Origin: a filamentous cyanobacterium ESFC-1
GTDB taxonomy: Bacteria > Cyanobacteriota > Cyanobacteriia > Cyanobacteriales > Spirulinaceae
Direction: 5' to 3'
Length of the DNA: 64,000 nt
Assembly: GCA_000380225.1 (NCBI GenBank)
Contig: KB904821.1
Span: 2,412,516 to 2,476,515 of the forward strand
The first letter of the stretch is position 1. Each line of letters starts with the position of its first letter. Of the stretch, positions 43,599 to 51,223 are shown piece after piece. The notes beneath the pieces were generated by a model. That model was not told where the DNA came from. It saw only the letters and a list, made by a program, of their open reading frames with translations, and did no database searches. A program made the position numbers and the translations under genes.

Positions 43599-45272
43599 TT
43601 ATTTCCGTTCGAGCCAGATTAAAATCGGGATAACAATATGATAGCTAATTCCCAGCGCGATCGCCCAAGTGATTGCCAAACCACTACAAAAAATTAGGGC
43701 AATCCCAAAGCGGTCAAAAGCTAATAAATTCGCAAGCCATAAAGGAGACATCCCCCCACCATAAATGATGCCTAAAACCGCTAATCCCGTTCCGAAGGCG
43801 GCAAATAAAGCATGGAATAAAATATAGCTGCGAATCCCCAAACCTAAAACTAAAATCGTTCCCGAAGCCAGTAACAAAGCAATAAAATTTTCCACTATGC
43901 CATAGGGTAATTCTTGCCAAAATAACCAGCCAATAGTATAACCAAATGCTCCAGTTAAACTCGCAAATAAAGACTGTTTGCGCTGACCAAAACCCCCCGC
44001 CCTCGATAAGCCCCAACCTGTTCCTAATCCTGCTAAAGCAAAGAGTAAAATCTGATGATCTACCGTGACTTCAATTCCTGATAAAATCTGCGGTAAATAG
44101 TAAGAAATACTCTGGGCAAAAAGATCGCCTATCGGAGTCCAGTAAGCTAAAACAAAGCCTAAACTCGCGCCCATTGCCGCCCCTACGCCACTACTGAGAA
44201 CTTCCCAGGTTGTATCAACCGTTGCTTCTATTAATTGACTGCCAATTTTGAGAGTAAAATAAAAGCCTTTGAGTAGAATAGCACTGGTTTTCCCAGATAA
44301 TTTCAAAACATTTTGCCATTGAGATTGAGAAATTCGACTAATAATTTGAGTTGGCGTTCCCGTGGTGAGGGGTAACGGTTTTCCTAAAAGTAATGCCAGT
44401 TCTTGTTTTAAATCTTGGGCAACTTGAGGTCGCTTTTTAATATCTAGTTGCACCATACGGTCAATTAATTGCGCGAATTTCGGGTTAACTTGAGTGTAAC
44501 CTTGCCAGTTTAATTGACCCGTATGCACATCTTCTAAATCTGGGGGATATCTCCCAGTCAGAAGATGAATGGCTGTGCGTCCGAGGGCATAAATATCCGT
44601 TGCTGGTTCAACAAACGACCCGGCAATTTGTTCGGGGGGACTGTAACCCGAAGAAAACAAACGAGTGGAACTATCTACAGAGTCCAGTTGTTTTGCTCCC
44701 CCAAAGTCAATTAAAACCAATTGTTTTTGAGGTAAACTTTCTCGCAACATTAAATTAGACGGTTTAATGTCTCGATGAATAATAAAATGTTGGTGTAAGG
44801 TTTCGAGAATATCTGCGGCTTGATACAACCAATCCAGTACCAATGCTTCGGGACAACCTTGAGGATATTGATTTAATAAAATGTCTTCGAGGGTTTGACC
44901 ATTGATTTGTTCCATCACCAAACAAAACAAGGTTTTTTCAGGGGTTTGGACTTGAAAAAAGCTGTTGGGTTCGACTTGCGGCACACCCCGATGGCGTACA
45001 GTGGTTAAAACGCTGGCTTCTTGTTCAAAAAGTTGCAGGGCTTTGTCTGAAGCAATGGTGAGAATTTTTAAGACTTTTTCTTGCTGAGTTTGGCTGTCCC
45101 AAACAATATAAATGACTGCGAATCCTCCTGTCCCCAATCGTTGACGAGGAGTATAGCGATTTTGCAGTTGTAAAGATGTCCCGCAACGCTGACAAAATTT
45201 GTGATGTCCGGGTTGAGGATAGGGTTTAGGACAGTCAGGATTGACGCAGTGTAGCGGGACAGATGAAGCCAT
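43599..45272 (-). CDS. Serine/threonine protein kinase with zinc ribbon and membrane domain
   Basis: This 557-residue Hanks-type kinase starts with a zinc ribbon (Cys 9, 14, 27, 30). The kinase domain (about 40-295) has the glycine loop RLGTGGFAVIY, the catalytic loop IIHRDIKPSNLML (near 163), VLIDFGGAKQL in place of DFG with intact D, and the APE-equivalent region YSPPEQIAG. The C-terminal about 250 residues contain six to eight hydrophobic segments, so the kinase is tethered to the membrane. This arrangement is common in filamentous cyanobacteria. Targets are unknown. A heptamer array begins 3 bp upstream of the ATG. Confidence 0.92.
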   Translation of the reverse strand: MASSVPLHCVNPDCPKPYPQPGHHKFCQRCGTSLQLQNRYTPRQRLGTGGFAVIYIVWDSQTQQEKVLKILTIASDKALQLFEQEASVLTTVRHRGVPQVEPNSFFQVQTPEKTLFCLVMEQINGQTLEDILLNQYPQGCPEALVLDWLYQAADILETLHQHFIIHRDIKPSNLMLRESLPQKQLVLIDFGGAKQLDSVDSSTRLFSSGYSPPEQIAGSFVEPATDIYALGRTAIHLLTGRYPPDLEDVHTGQLNWQGYTQVNPKFAQLIDRMVQLDIKKRPQVAQDLKQELALLLGKPLPLTTGTPTQIISRISQSQWQNVLKLSGKTSAILLKGFYFTLKIGSQLIEATVDTTWEVLSSGVGAAMGASLGFVLAYWTPIGDLFAQSISYYLPQILSGIEVTVDHQILLFALAGLGTGWGLSRAGGFGQRKQSLFASLTGAFGYTIGWLFWQELPYGIVENFIALLLASGTILVLGLGIRSYILFHALFAAFGTGLAVLGIIYGGGMSPLWLANLLAFDRFGIALIFCSGLAITWAIALGISYHIVIPILIWLERK

Positions 45273-45275
45273 TTT

Positions 45276-45620
45276 TGTTGTTGGTTGTTGGTTGTTGGTT
45301 GTTGGTTGTTTGTTGCTGGTTATTGGTTATTGGTTGTTGGTTATAGTCATTCCAATTAAGTTCCGCACATTAACTTAATTTGTTCAGTCCGTGACAACGG
45401 ACTTTGTTACATTGGTTCCCCGGATTTTAATCCGAGGGCTCCGAATCACGGTTTTTATTTAGAATTACTATATTGGTAATTTCTTCCCCCTCTCCCCAAT
45501 GCCTACTGCCTAAGACCTACTGCCCCAAAAAACTGATGACTGATAACTGTAAAGCCGACTGCCCAAACAACTGATGACTGATGACTGTTGACTGATGACT
45601 GAAGAAACTGCCTAAGAAAA
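45276..45620. repeat. Composite heptamer array interrupted by a MITE-like element
   Basis: TTGGTTG/TTGGTTA units run from about 45276 to 45342. A 131-bp palindromic element interrupts them, and the array resumes with TTGGTAA (45473), CTTCCCCCTC-type pyrimidines, CTACTGCC and CTAAGAC units. It ends with TGATGAC/TGACTGA heptamers to about 45606. The order again follows the 1061-1460 locus. Confidence 0.88.
45342..45472. mobile_element. MITE-like element inserted at TA inside the heptamer array
   Basis: Terminal repeats TATAGTCATTCCA and TAGAATTACTATA match at 11 of 13 positions. Inside are three hairpins: AATTAAGT with ACTTAATT, AGTCCG with CGGACT (45385-45402), and CGGATT with AATCCG (near 45421-45432). 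It is 131 bp long with no coding capacity. The flanks join into a continuous TTGGTTA|TTGGTAA array once it is removed. Confidence 0.75.
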
Positions 45621-45782
45621 GCTTGACACCAGATGTTACCCATGCTACCGTTTCTATTATCAACTTGGAATTTTTCTAATTTCATACCGTTTCATGTACA
45701 GCAGCAAGTCCAACTTTCATTTTTGGTGGTTTACCACGGTTCGCCGGGGGTGAATCCAGTTGTTGCTGGCAACCCGAAGGCG

Positions 45783-45811
45783 AACCGCAAGCGAGAGGCT
45801 GCGGTTTTTTT
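45783..45811 (+). terminator. Intrinsic terminator 1 in the aroF leader
   Basis: AACCGCA (45783-45789) pairs with TGCGGTT (45800-45806) across a 10-base loop, and a run of seven T starts at 45805. Its 5' arm overlaps the upstream GGCGAACC arm. Confidence 0.75.
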
Positions 45812-45922
45812 AGTGAAAATTTTAGCGCAATGATTTACGACGTTCAGTTCTTTTTTGGTTTTTGGTGGTTTAGCCCAACTTATGGTTCTGGGTAGTCGTT
45901 GTTCTGCGAATTTCTACGTTTC

Positions 45923-45953
45923 ACCCGGAATCACACCAGATTCCGGGTTTTTT
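45923..45953 (+). terminator. Intrinsic terminator 2 in the aroF leader
   Basis: ACCCGGAAT (45923-45931) and ATTCCGGGT (45940-45948) form a perfect 9-bp stem with an 8-base loop, followed by six T. It lies immediately upstream of aroF on the same strand, so transcripts must pass it to reach the gene. Confidence 0.85.
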
Positions 45954-45997
45954 GATGGTTTATTTCTCTCATCGTTCATTTTAGGAGTTTTGATTTC

Positions 45998-46852
45998 ATG
46001 GTTCAGGCTAAATTAGCAGCTTATAGCGACGAGAAACAAGTGACAACTGTAGCGTTGGGCGATCGCGCCTCTTTCGGAGGACAAGATATAGTCATTATTG
46101 GCGGCCCTTGTGCGGTGGAAAGTTTAGCCCAGATGGAAGCGGTGGCAGAAGGGTTACAAGATGCCCCGGTTCAAGGTTTACGCGGCGGCGTGTATAAGCC
46201 CCGTACATCCCCTTATTCCTTCCAAGGCTTGGGAGAAGAAGGTTTAGAGATTTTCGCCCAGATTAGGCGGCGTTACGGGCTACCTGTGGTAACGGAAGTG
46301 ATGGCGATTTCGCAAATTGACGCGATCGCGCCTCATGCGGATATGCTACAAGTAGGCAGTCGCAATATGCAGAATTTCGACCTTCTCAAAGCCCTCGGAG
46401 AAGTTGACAAACCCGTACTACTCAAGCGGGGACTAGCGGCAACCATTGAAGAATTCATCGGTGCGGCTGAATATATCTTAAGTCACGGCAATCCTAATGT
46501 AGTGCTGTGCGAACGGGGGATTCGCAGTTTCGATTCCTACACCCGCAATGTGTTGGATTTAGGGGCTGTGGTTGCCTTGAAACAAATTACCCATCTCCCC
46601 GTGATTGTAGACCCTTCCCATGCGGCAGGCAAACGGGAACTGATTGCACCTTTAGCCAAGGGCGCGATCGCCTGCGGAGCGGATGGTTTAATTATAGAAT
46701 GCCATCCCCAGCCTGAAGAATCGGTTTCTGATGCCCGTCAAGCTTTATCTTTACCGGATATGGTGGCATTAGTTCAAAGTTTGCGTCCGGTTGCAGCAGC
46801 CGTGGGACGCAATATTATTGAAGTCAATCCACCGCAAACTTTAGCGGCTTAG
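45998..46852 (+). CDS. aroF: DAHP synthase, Bacillus-type core enzyme
   Basis: This 284-residue 3-deoxy-7-phosphoheptulonate synthase condenses PEP and erythrose 4-phosphate, the first step of the shikimate pathway. It belongs to the type I-beta/KDO8PS-like branch: GGPCAVESLAQME (near 36), RGGVYKPRTSPYSFQG, LLKRGLAAT, CERGIRSFDSYTRN and VDPSHAAGKRELI are all present. Many relatives carry an N-terminal regulatory domain of about 70-80 residues; here only about 30 residues precede the barrel, so allosteric control through that domain is lacking. An AGGAG RBS precedes the ATG. Control may instead act through the leader. Confidence 0.93.
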   Translation: MVQAKLAAYSDEKQVTTVALGDRASFGGQDIVIIGGPCAVESLAQMEAVAEGLQDAPVQGLRGGVYKPRTSPYSFQGLGEEGLEIFAQIRRRYGLPVVTEVMAISQIDAIAPHADMLQVGSRNMQNFDLLKALGEVDKPVLLKRGLAATIEEFIGAAEYILSHGNPNVVLCERGIRSFDSYTRNVLDLGAVVALKQITHLPVIVDPSHAAGKRELIAPLAKGAIACGADGLIIECHPQPEESVSDARQALSLPDMVALVQSLRPVAAAVGRNIIEVNPPQTLAA

Positions 46853-47497
46853 TTGTTCTCTCACCCACTGACGAAAATTTAATTCAGCCTCTACTTCGTC
46901 TTGTTGCGCTTGTTCTAAAAAGCGATATAAATCCGTTTTTTGCATCAAGGCGAAAGTGGGGCTGGTTTCTACTTCTTGATATTGATTATTTTGCAGTTTA
47001 TAGATTCTCAATTCTCGTCCGTTATACCGCCAAAACTCCGGTATCCCCAAGCTGGCATAAAAAGTATTTTTGTTGATGTCTGTAGAGGTAATATCAACTT
47101 CTACAATCAAGTCAGGGGGCGGGTCTTGATTAAAATCAATATTACGTCCCGCGACTCTGGCTTGATTTTGGATATAGTAAGCATTATCCGGTTCAGCACC
47201 TCGCTGAAGTTCCTCGCGATTGATGGTTGTTGAACCCAGAGTTTTTATTTTCATACCCATTTCAACCACAAGAATCCGAATAAAAAGTTCAATCAGACGC
47301 ACCGCAAATTCATGGTCTTCTAAAGGCATTGAAAATTCTAAGATTCCCTGATTATAAGTTAAACGGACGGCTCTTGTTTCCGGTAAAGCCGCTAGAATTT
47401 GTTGATAACCTTGCCAGGTTACATCCTGTATCGTGACTCGCTTTTCTCCTAGAATAGTTGTGGCTGTTTCAGAAGTATTGGGGAGATGACTAACCAT
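46841..47497 (-). CDS. Uma2 family endonuclease (DUF820)
   Basis: This 218-residue protein is the third Uma2-fold protein of the window. Its order is TIQDVTWQGYQQILAALPE, LEDHEFAVRLIELFIR, AEPDNAYYIQNQARV, PDLIVEVDITSTDINK and GIPEFWRYNGRELRIYKL. A C-terminal helix ends LNFRQWVREQLSR. Its 3' end overlaps the aroF 3' end by 12 bp in convergent orientation. Confidence 0.88.
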   Translation of the reverse strand: MVSHLPNTSETATTILGEKRVTIQDVTWQGYQQILAALPETRAVRLTYNQGILEFSMPLEDHEFAVRLIELFIRILVVEMGMKIKTLGSTTINREELQRGAEPDNAYYIQNQARVAGRNIDFNQDPPPDLIVEVDITSTDINKNTFYASLGIPEFWRYNGRELRIYKLQNNQYQEVETSPTFALMQKTDLYRFLEQAQQDEVEAELNFRQWVREQLSR

Positions 47498-47607
47498 AGT
47501 TTTTCTGGGGGGAGATAAATTTTCTAAGCAAACTCTCAGAATCTTGTTAGGTGACGTTCAGGTTATAGTTTCAGAATCAAGTTATACCTTCATTCAGGAT
47601 AATTGTC

Positions 47608-48123
47608 ATGCAGTTAAAATCGGTGCGAGCGTTAGGGATTGCGAGTTTATTAATTTTAGGTGTAAGCTGTACTGCGGCTCAAGAAGCGAATAATAATACT
47701 CCTGAAACTACAGTAACCGCGAGTCCAACAGAAACGTCAGCCAATCCAGCCGGTGATACTGTCAAAGAAGATAGTAAAAGTATGGTAATTTCTGAGGGGA
47801 ATTTTATTCAAGTGGATGCAGACCATCCCACCGAAGGAATGGCTAAGATTCTCGATATAGACGGACAGAAATATCTTGAATTTAATAATGACTTTAGTAC
47901 TGTTGACGGGCCGGATGTGTTGGTAGTTTTGCATCGCGATCGCACCGTTCCGGTTAAAATAGAAGAAGCAGATTATGTCACCCTAGAAGCCCTACAAACG
48001 ATTACGGGAGAACAACGCTACTTAATCCCCGATACGATTAATCCTGAAGATTTTGGTTCGGTTGCGGTGTGGTGTCGTCGGTTTAATGTGACCTTTGGTT
48101 ATGTCGATTTAGCGATGAATTGA
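47608..48123 (+). CDS. DM13-domain lipoprotein
   Basis: This 171-residue exported protein has a signal peptide ending in the lipobox LGVSC (Cys 21) and a low-complexity Thr/Glu/Asn linker. The DM13 domain (about 58-168) reads LEFNNDFSTVDGPDVLVVL and ends VAVWCRRFNVTFGYVDL. DM13 is thought to act in redox or electron transfer, with the conserved Cys of VWC as the key residue. It precedes the M48 peptidase gene on the same strand by 120 bp. Confidence 0.85.
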   Translation: MQLKSVRALGIASLLILGVSCTAAQEANNNTPETTVTASPTETSANPAGDTVKEDSKSMVISEGNFIQVDADHPTEGMAKILDIDGQKYLEFNNDFSTVDGPDVLVVLHRDRTVPVKIEEADYVTLEALQTITGEQRYLIPDTINPEDFGSVAVWCRRFNVTFGYVDLAMN

Positions 48124-48243
48124 ACGCAGACAAACCTCAAAATCTCCCAACACCAGAAGCCACTAAATTACTATCCCCAGACAGATGTAAACCGAGTCAA
48201 ACCTACGGTAGCGTGACGACAGCAACCATATCGGGAAAGAAAC

Positions 48244-49092
48244 GTGCAGAAATTCTTAATTCGCGTTGGCTTAGGGTTGATTATCGCTGTTTTTGGCTTG
48301 ATTAGTTACTGTACTAATGTCACCGAAAACCCGATTACCGGGGAACAGCAGCGCATTCAGTTGTCACCTCGTCAGGAAATAACTTTGGGGGTAGAAGCCA
48401 GAGACGAGTTAGCCGTCGAATATGGGGGATTGTACCCCAATCGTGCCTTACAAACTTACATCGACCGCGTTGGGACAGAAGTGGTCAGCGAGTCAGTTGC
48501 CTCAGAATCCCCTTATATCTTTGAATTTCACCTTTTAGACGATCCTACTACAGTCAATGCCTTTGCCCTCCCTGGCGGGCAAATTTTCATTACCACAGGC
48601 TTATTACAACGCCTAGAGACAGAAGCCCAACTCGCAGGAGTTCTTGCCCATGAAGTGGGTCACGTTATTGCCCGTCACGGGGCAGAACATTTAGCCCGTC
48701 AGCAGTTGGGGGCAGCGTTGGTGAATGCGGTGGGGGTGGCGGCTAGTGAAACCCCCGAACAAGGGCAACAAGCGGCGGTTGTAGCCCAAGCGATTAATCA
48801 ATTGATTGGGTTGCGCTATGGTCGAGAAGATGAGTTAGAAAGCGATCGCCTCGGCTTTCAATTTATGACCAATGCGGGGTATAATCCCCAAGGCATCGTG
48901 GAGTTAATGCAGATTCTTAATGCTGCGTCGGGGCAGAATCCCCCAGAGTTCCTGAGTACCCACCCCAACCCCAACAACCGCGTCGAACGCTTACAGGAGT
49001 TGATTGCAGAACGTTATCCCCAGGGTATTCCGGCTTCCCTCGAAGAAGGAGAACAGGATTTTACTCAACAGGTTGATTTGGCTCTGAATTAG
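48244..49092 (+). CDS. M48 family zinc metalloprotease
   Basis: This 282-residue periplasmic or membrane-anchored M48 peptidase of the BepA/LoiP type has an N-terminal hydrophobic segment (about 5-23) ending near a cysteine (ISYC), then the catalytic HEVGHVIARH (near 137). The third zinc ligand is in the EDELESDRLGFQFM helix, and the STHPNPNNRVERLQ signature is present. It starts with GTG. The 3' end overlaps the convergent fraD gene by 32 bp. Such proteases act in outer-membrane protein quality control. Confidence 0.9.
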   Translation: MQKFLIRVGLGLIIAVFGLISYCTNVTENPITGEQQRIQLSPRQEITLGVEARDELAVEYGGLYPNRALQTYIDRVGTEVVSESVASESPYIFEFHLLDDPTTVNAFALPGGQIFITTGLLQRLETEAQLAGVLAHEVGHVIARHGAEHLARQQLGAALVNAVGVAASETPEQGQQAAVVAQAINQLIGLRYGREDELESDRLGFQFMTNAGYNPQGIVELMQILNAASGQNPPEFLSTHPNPNNRVERLQELIAERYPQGIPASLEEGEQDFTQQVDLALN

Positions 49093-50035
49093 GCGGGATA
49101 TCGAGTTTTTGGGCGCGATCGCATTCTACATCAACTACAGCCGTTTGAAAATCATCTTCAGCCTGAAAAGCTTCTCGAATTTGGCAGATTTTCCGGTGAA
49201 CCGGCGCACCTACACTCGATTGCGGCCCGTTCCACGACGCAGTAAATTGTAACCTGTAGCCAGAGGCTTGATTCAAGAGTTGGTACTCGACATCCCATAA
49301 TGCCCGTTCTAAGGGCGTTAACTGCTCATCCGCCGCACTCACCACCACTCCAGTCAGATTTTCCTCGCGGTTTGCGGGTTGCATCCATTTCTGTACCTCT
49401 GACCAAGATAAAGGGACGAGGGTGGTTTCTAATTCTACTGCGATCGCATTTAAAAATTCTACCCCTTGGGGCGATCGCGTTTCAAGTTCAATTGCCACAA
49501 CATTTCCATCTAAATCATCACTGAGTAAAGCCGGATAATCCTCCGTCCAAGCTTGGATGACAAAGAGTAATTGTAACCAGCAAGAAATTAACGCCTGAGT
49601 ACTCAGTAAAGTGACAATACTAGGGCGTTTTTCGGGTTTGGGGGAATGGAGTTCTAAGTTTCGGTCGGTAAAATCAGGTAAGACCGCAATAACACCAGAA
49701 AAAAGCGGCCAAGTAATTAAAGCAGCTTGGGGAATTGTCCCGGTAAGATTACCAAAAAATAAGACTGAAACTAATGCTCCTGTCACCCAAGGAATAAGTT
49801 TAAAATTGTAATGAACCCCCCACCATTGCACCGTAAAAATTAAAAAAACTTGACCCAAAGTGCTGCTAAAATCTCGAACCCAATCAATTCCCAAAACCCA
49901 ACAAATGACCGCTACAATAAAAGAAAATAAAGTCAAACGCGCTAATCCTTGCCAAGAATAAGCTGTGGGTGCATCAAAAGCAGGTTTAGCAAACTGCCAG
50001 AAACTTTGGATGATATCCTGAATTTGTTTTAGCAC
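49061..50035 (-). CDS. fraD: FraD-like septal junction protein (DUF5357)
   Basis: This 324-residue protein has about five transmembrane helices in the first 160 residues and a soluble, probably periplasmic C-terminal half. The N-terminal half matches the DUF5357/FraD pattern (FSWQGLARL-like start, ALVSVLFFGN, ALISCWLQLLFVIQAW, then ALLSDDL). In Anabaena FraD is a component of the septal junctions that connect cells of a filament. It follows fraC by only 7 bp in the same order as in the fraCDE operon. fraE is not adjacent here, since the next gene is convergent. The name is inferred from domain pattern plus synteny. Confidence 0.72.
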   Translation of the reverse strand: MLKQIQDIIQSFWQFAKPAFDAPTAYSWQGLARLTLFSFIVAVICWVLGIDWVRDFSSTLGQVFLIFTVQWWGVHYNFKLIPWVTGALVSVLFFGNLTGTIPQAALITWPLFSGVIAVLPDFTDRNLELHSPKPEKRPSIVTLLSTQALISCWLQLLFVIQAWTEDYPALLSDDLDGNVVAIELETRSPQGVEFLNAIAVELETTLVPLSWSEVQKWMQPANREENLTGVVVSAADEQLTPLERALWDVEYQLLNQASGYRLQFTASWNGPQSSVGAPVHRKICQIREAFQAEDDFQTAVVDVECDRAQKLDIPPNSEPNQPVE

Positions 50036-50042
50036 AATTTTA

Positions 50043-50579
50043 TTAATTAAAAAGTAACTGCAAGAACATTAATCCTAAAACTGCTATCACGCTCAATAAA
50101 TTTCCCAGAAAAACCGTTTTATTTTTTTCTCGATCATCTTGGCTAAATGCTAAACGAACTCGTAACACAAAAGTTGAATCACTTTCTGTAATGTCTTGTT
50201 CTGATAAGTCTTCAATAGGCTGAGTAGAAACTTTGAGAATATCTAGAATTTTGATTTTGATAAAACAGACCAAAACATAAGTTAAAATAAAACCAATAAC
50301 AATCCAAGGATCGATTGGAATATCATCAAAAGATTCAAAAGAACTACTAAACAAAATTAAACTAATAATTCTAAAGCGTATCCATTGGGGTAACTGTCCT
50401 TCAGAGCCAAAAAGAAATAACCATAAAATAACGCTGGTAATCAGATTAGCCGCAGTGACATATTGAACACTATCTTGTCTTGTCCAGTGTAACTGCTTGC
50501 GAAACAAAAAAGACTCAATGGTAATACTCACCAGTAAAGCAATGATTTGAAAAGCAATAATCGAGATGGGTAAAATCAT
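50043..50579 (-). CDS. fraC: FraC-like filament integrity protein
   Basis: This 178-residue membrane protein has three or four hydrophobic segments (about 3-20, 40-60, 75-85, 93-112) and a polar tail ending in another hydrophobic helix. The early IESFLFRKQLHWTRQDSVQY block and its place directly upstream of fraD fit FraC of filamentous cyanobacteria. The Met at 50579 (MILPISIIAF) is preferred; the frame extends to 50612, but those 11 residues are translated heptamer repeat. Identification depends strongly on synteny. Confidence 0.65.
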   Translation of the reverse strand: MILPISIIAFQIIALLVSITIESFLFRKQLHWTRQDSVQYVTAANLITSVILWLFLFGSEGQLPQWIRFRIISLILFSSSFESFDDIPIDPWIVIGFILTYVLVCFIKIKILDILKVSTQPIEDLSEQDITESDSTFVLRVRLAFSQDDREKNKTVFLGNLLSVIAVLGLMFLQLLFN

Positions 50580-50625
50580 AATAATGTATAATTGACAATG
50601 GATAATGTACAATTAGAAATACATA
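50580..50625. repeat. AT-rich heptamer repeat before fraC
   Basis: ATAATGT, ATAATTG, ACAATGG, ATAATGT and ACAATTA follow with period 7 and abut the fraC start codon. It belongs to the same TACATTG/TTAATTG family as the long array at 61953-62094. Confidence 0.75.
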
Positions 50626-50737
50626 AAGTTTTTAGCTTAAAAATAACTTACGATACAAGCTTTTTTCGATGGTAAAAGTTATCCTGATTAACAAGGTTTT
50701 GATTGCTAATTATAACCGACTAAATGAGGTTCGACTG

Positions 50738-50767
50738 TTCCCAATTCTGATATAAATACTATATAAT
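50738..50767 (+). promoter_or_regulatory. Possible promoter of the DUF2358 gene
   Basis: TATAAT at 50762-50767 is a perfect -10 hexamer. TTCCCA at 50738-50743 is a weak -35 at 18-bp spacing. Heptamer-like CTAATAA units lie between it and the ATG at 50805. Confidence 0.35.
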
Positions 50768-50804
50768 ATCCTACTAATAACAAACAACTAATAACTAACT
50801 ACCC

Positions 50805-51182
50805 ATGACAATTCTCGACATTCTTCGAGACGACTATAAACGCTTTCCCGATAATCAAACCTTTGAAATCTACGCCTCCGATGTTTATTTCAAAGACCCC
50901 CTCAACGAATTTAGAGGACTACCGCAATACCAAAAAACCATCCAATTCATCCAAACCTGGTTTCAGGATGTGCAGATGGACTTACACGACATCCAGCAGC
51001 AAGACCAGCAAATCAACACTGAATGGACGCTCCACTGGACGACTCCGTTACCCTGGAAACCTCGTATCGCGATTCCGGGCCGCAGCGAATTAAAACTCAA
51101 TCAGGATAACTTAGTCTGTTCTCATATTGATTACTGGCATTGTTCGCGCCTCGATGTCCTCAAGCAACACTTCTTTCATTAG
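50805..51182 (+). CDS. DUF2358 domain protein
   Basis: This 125-residue protein of the cyanobacterial/plastid DUF2358 family has an NTF2/SnoaL-like fold by pattern: LRDDYKRFPDN at the start, DVYFKDPLNEFRG, the W-rich strands WTLHWTTPLPWKP and the end SHIDYWHCSRLDVLKQHFF. The function is unknown. It lies 41 bp upstream of the Get3d-like ATPase on the same strand, so the two probably form an operon. Confidence 0.85.
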   Translation: MTILDILRDDYKRFPDNQTFEIYASDVYFKDPLNEFRGLPQYQKTIQFIQTWFQDVQMDLHDIQQQDQQINTEWTLHWTTPLPWKPRIAIPGRSELKLNQDNLVCSHIDYWHCSRLDVLKQHFFH

Positions 51183-51223
51183 AATTATGATAAGGAATGT
51201 AAACTTCTCTGGACTAACCAATT

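Larger units (their letters stand above)
45623..45997 (+). promoter_or_regulatory. Structured 5' leader of aroF with two terminator hairpins
   Basis: A perfect TTGACA at 45623-45628 may mark the promoter, though no good -10 follows at 17 bp. Downstream, GGTTCGCC (45738-45745) pairs with GGCGAACC (45779-45786), whose last four bases are also the first four of terminator 1. The two helices therefore exclude each other. A second terminator lies at 45923-45953, 44 bases before the aroF ATG. The short sequence TTTTGGTGGTTTA occurs before each terminator (45721-45733 and near 45861-45872). This looks like a cis-regulatory RNA, possibly tandem attenuation, controlling entry to aromatic amino-acid synthesis. 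Confidence 0.6.

Noticed and set aside
45633-45833. 66-residue frame in the aroF leader as a leader peptide
   Set aside because: It runs through the terminator hairpin and its composition follows the stem sequences; it has no run of Phe, Tyr or Trp codons. I treat the region as structured RNA instead.
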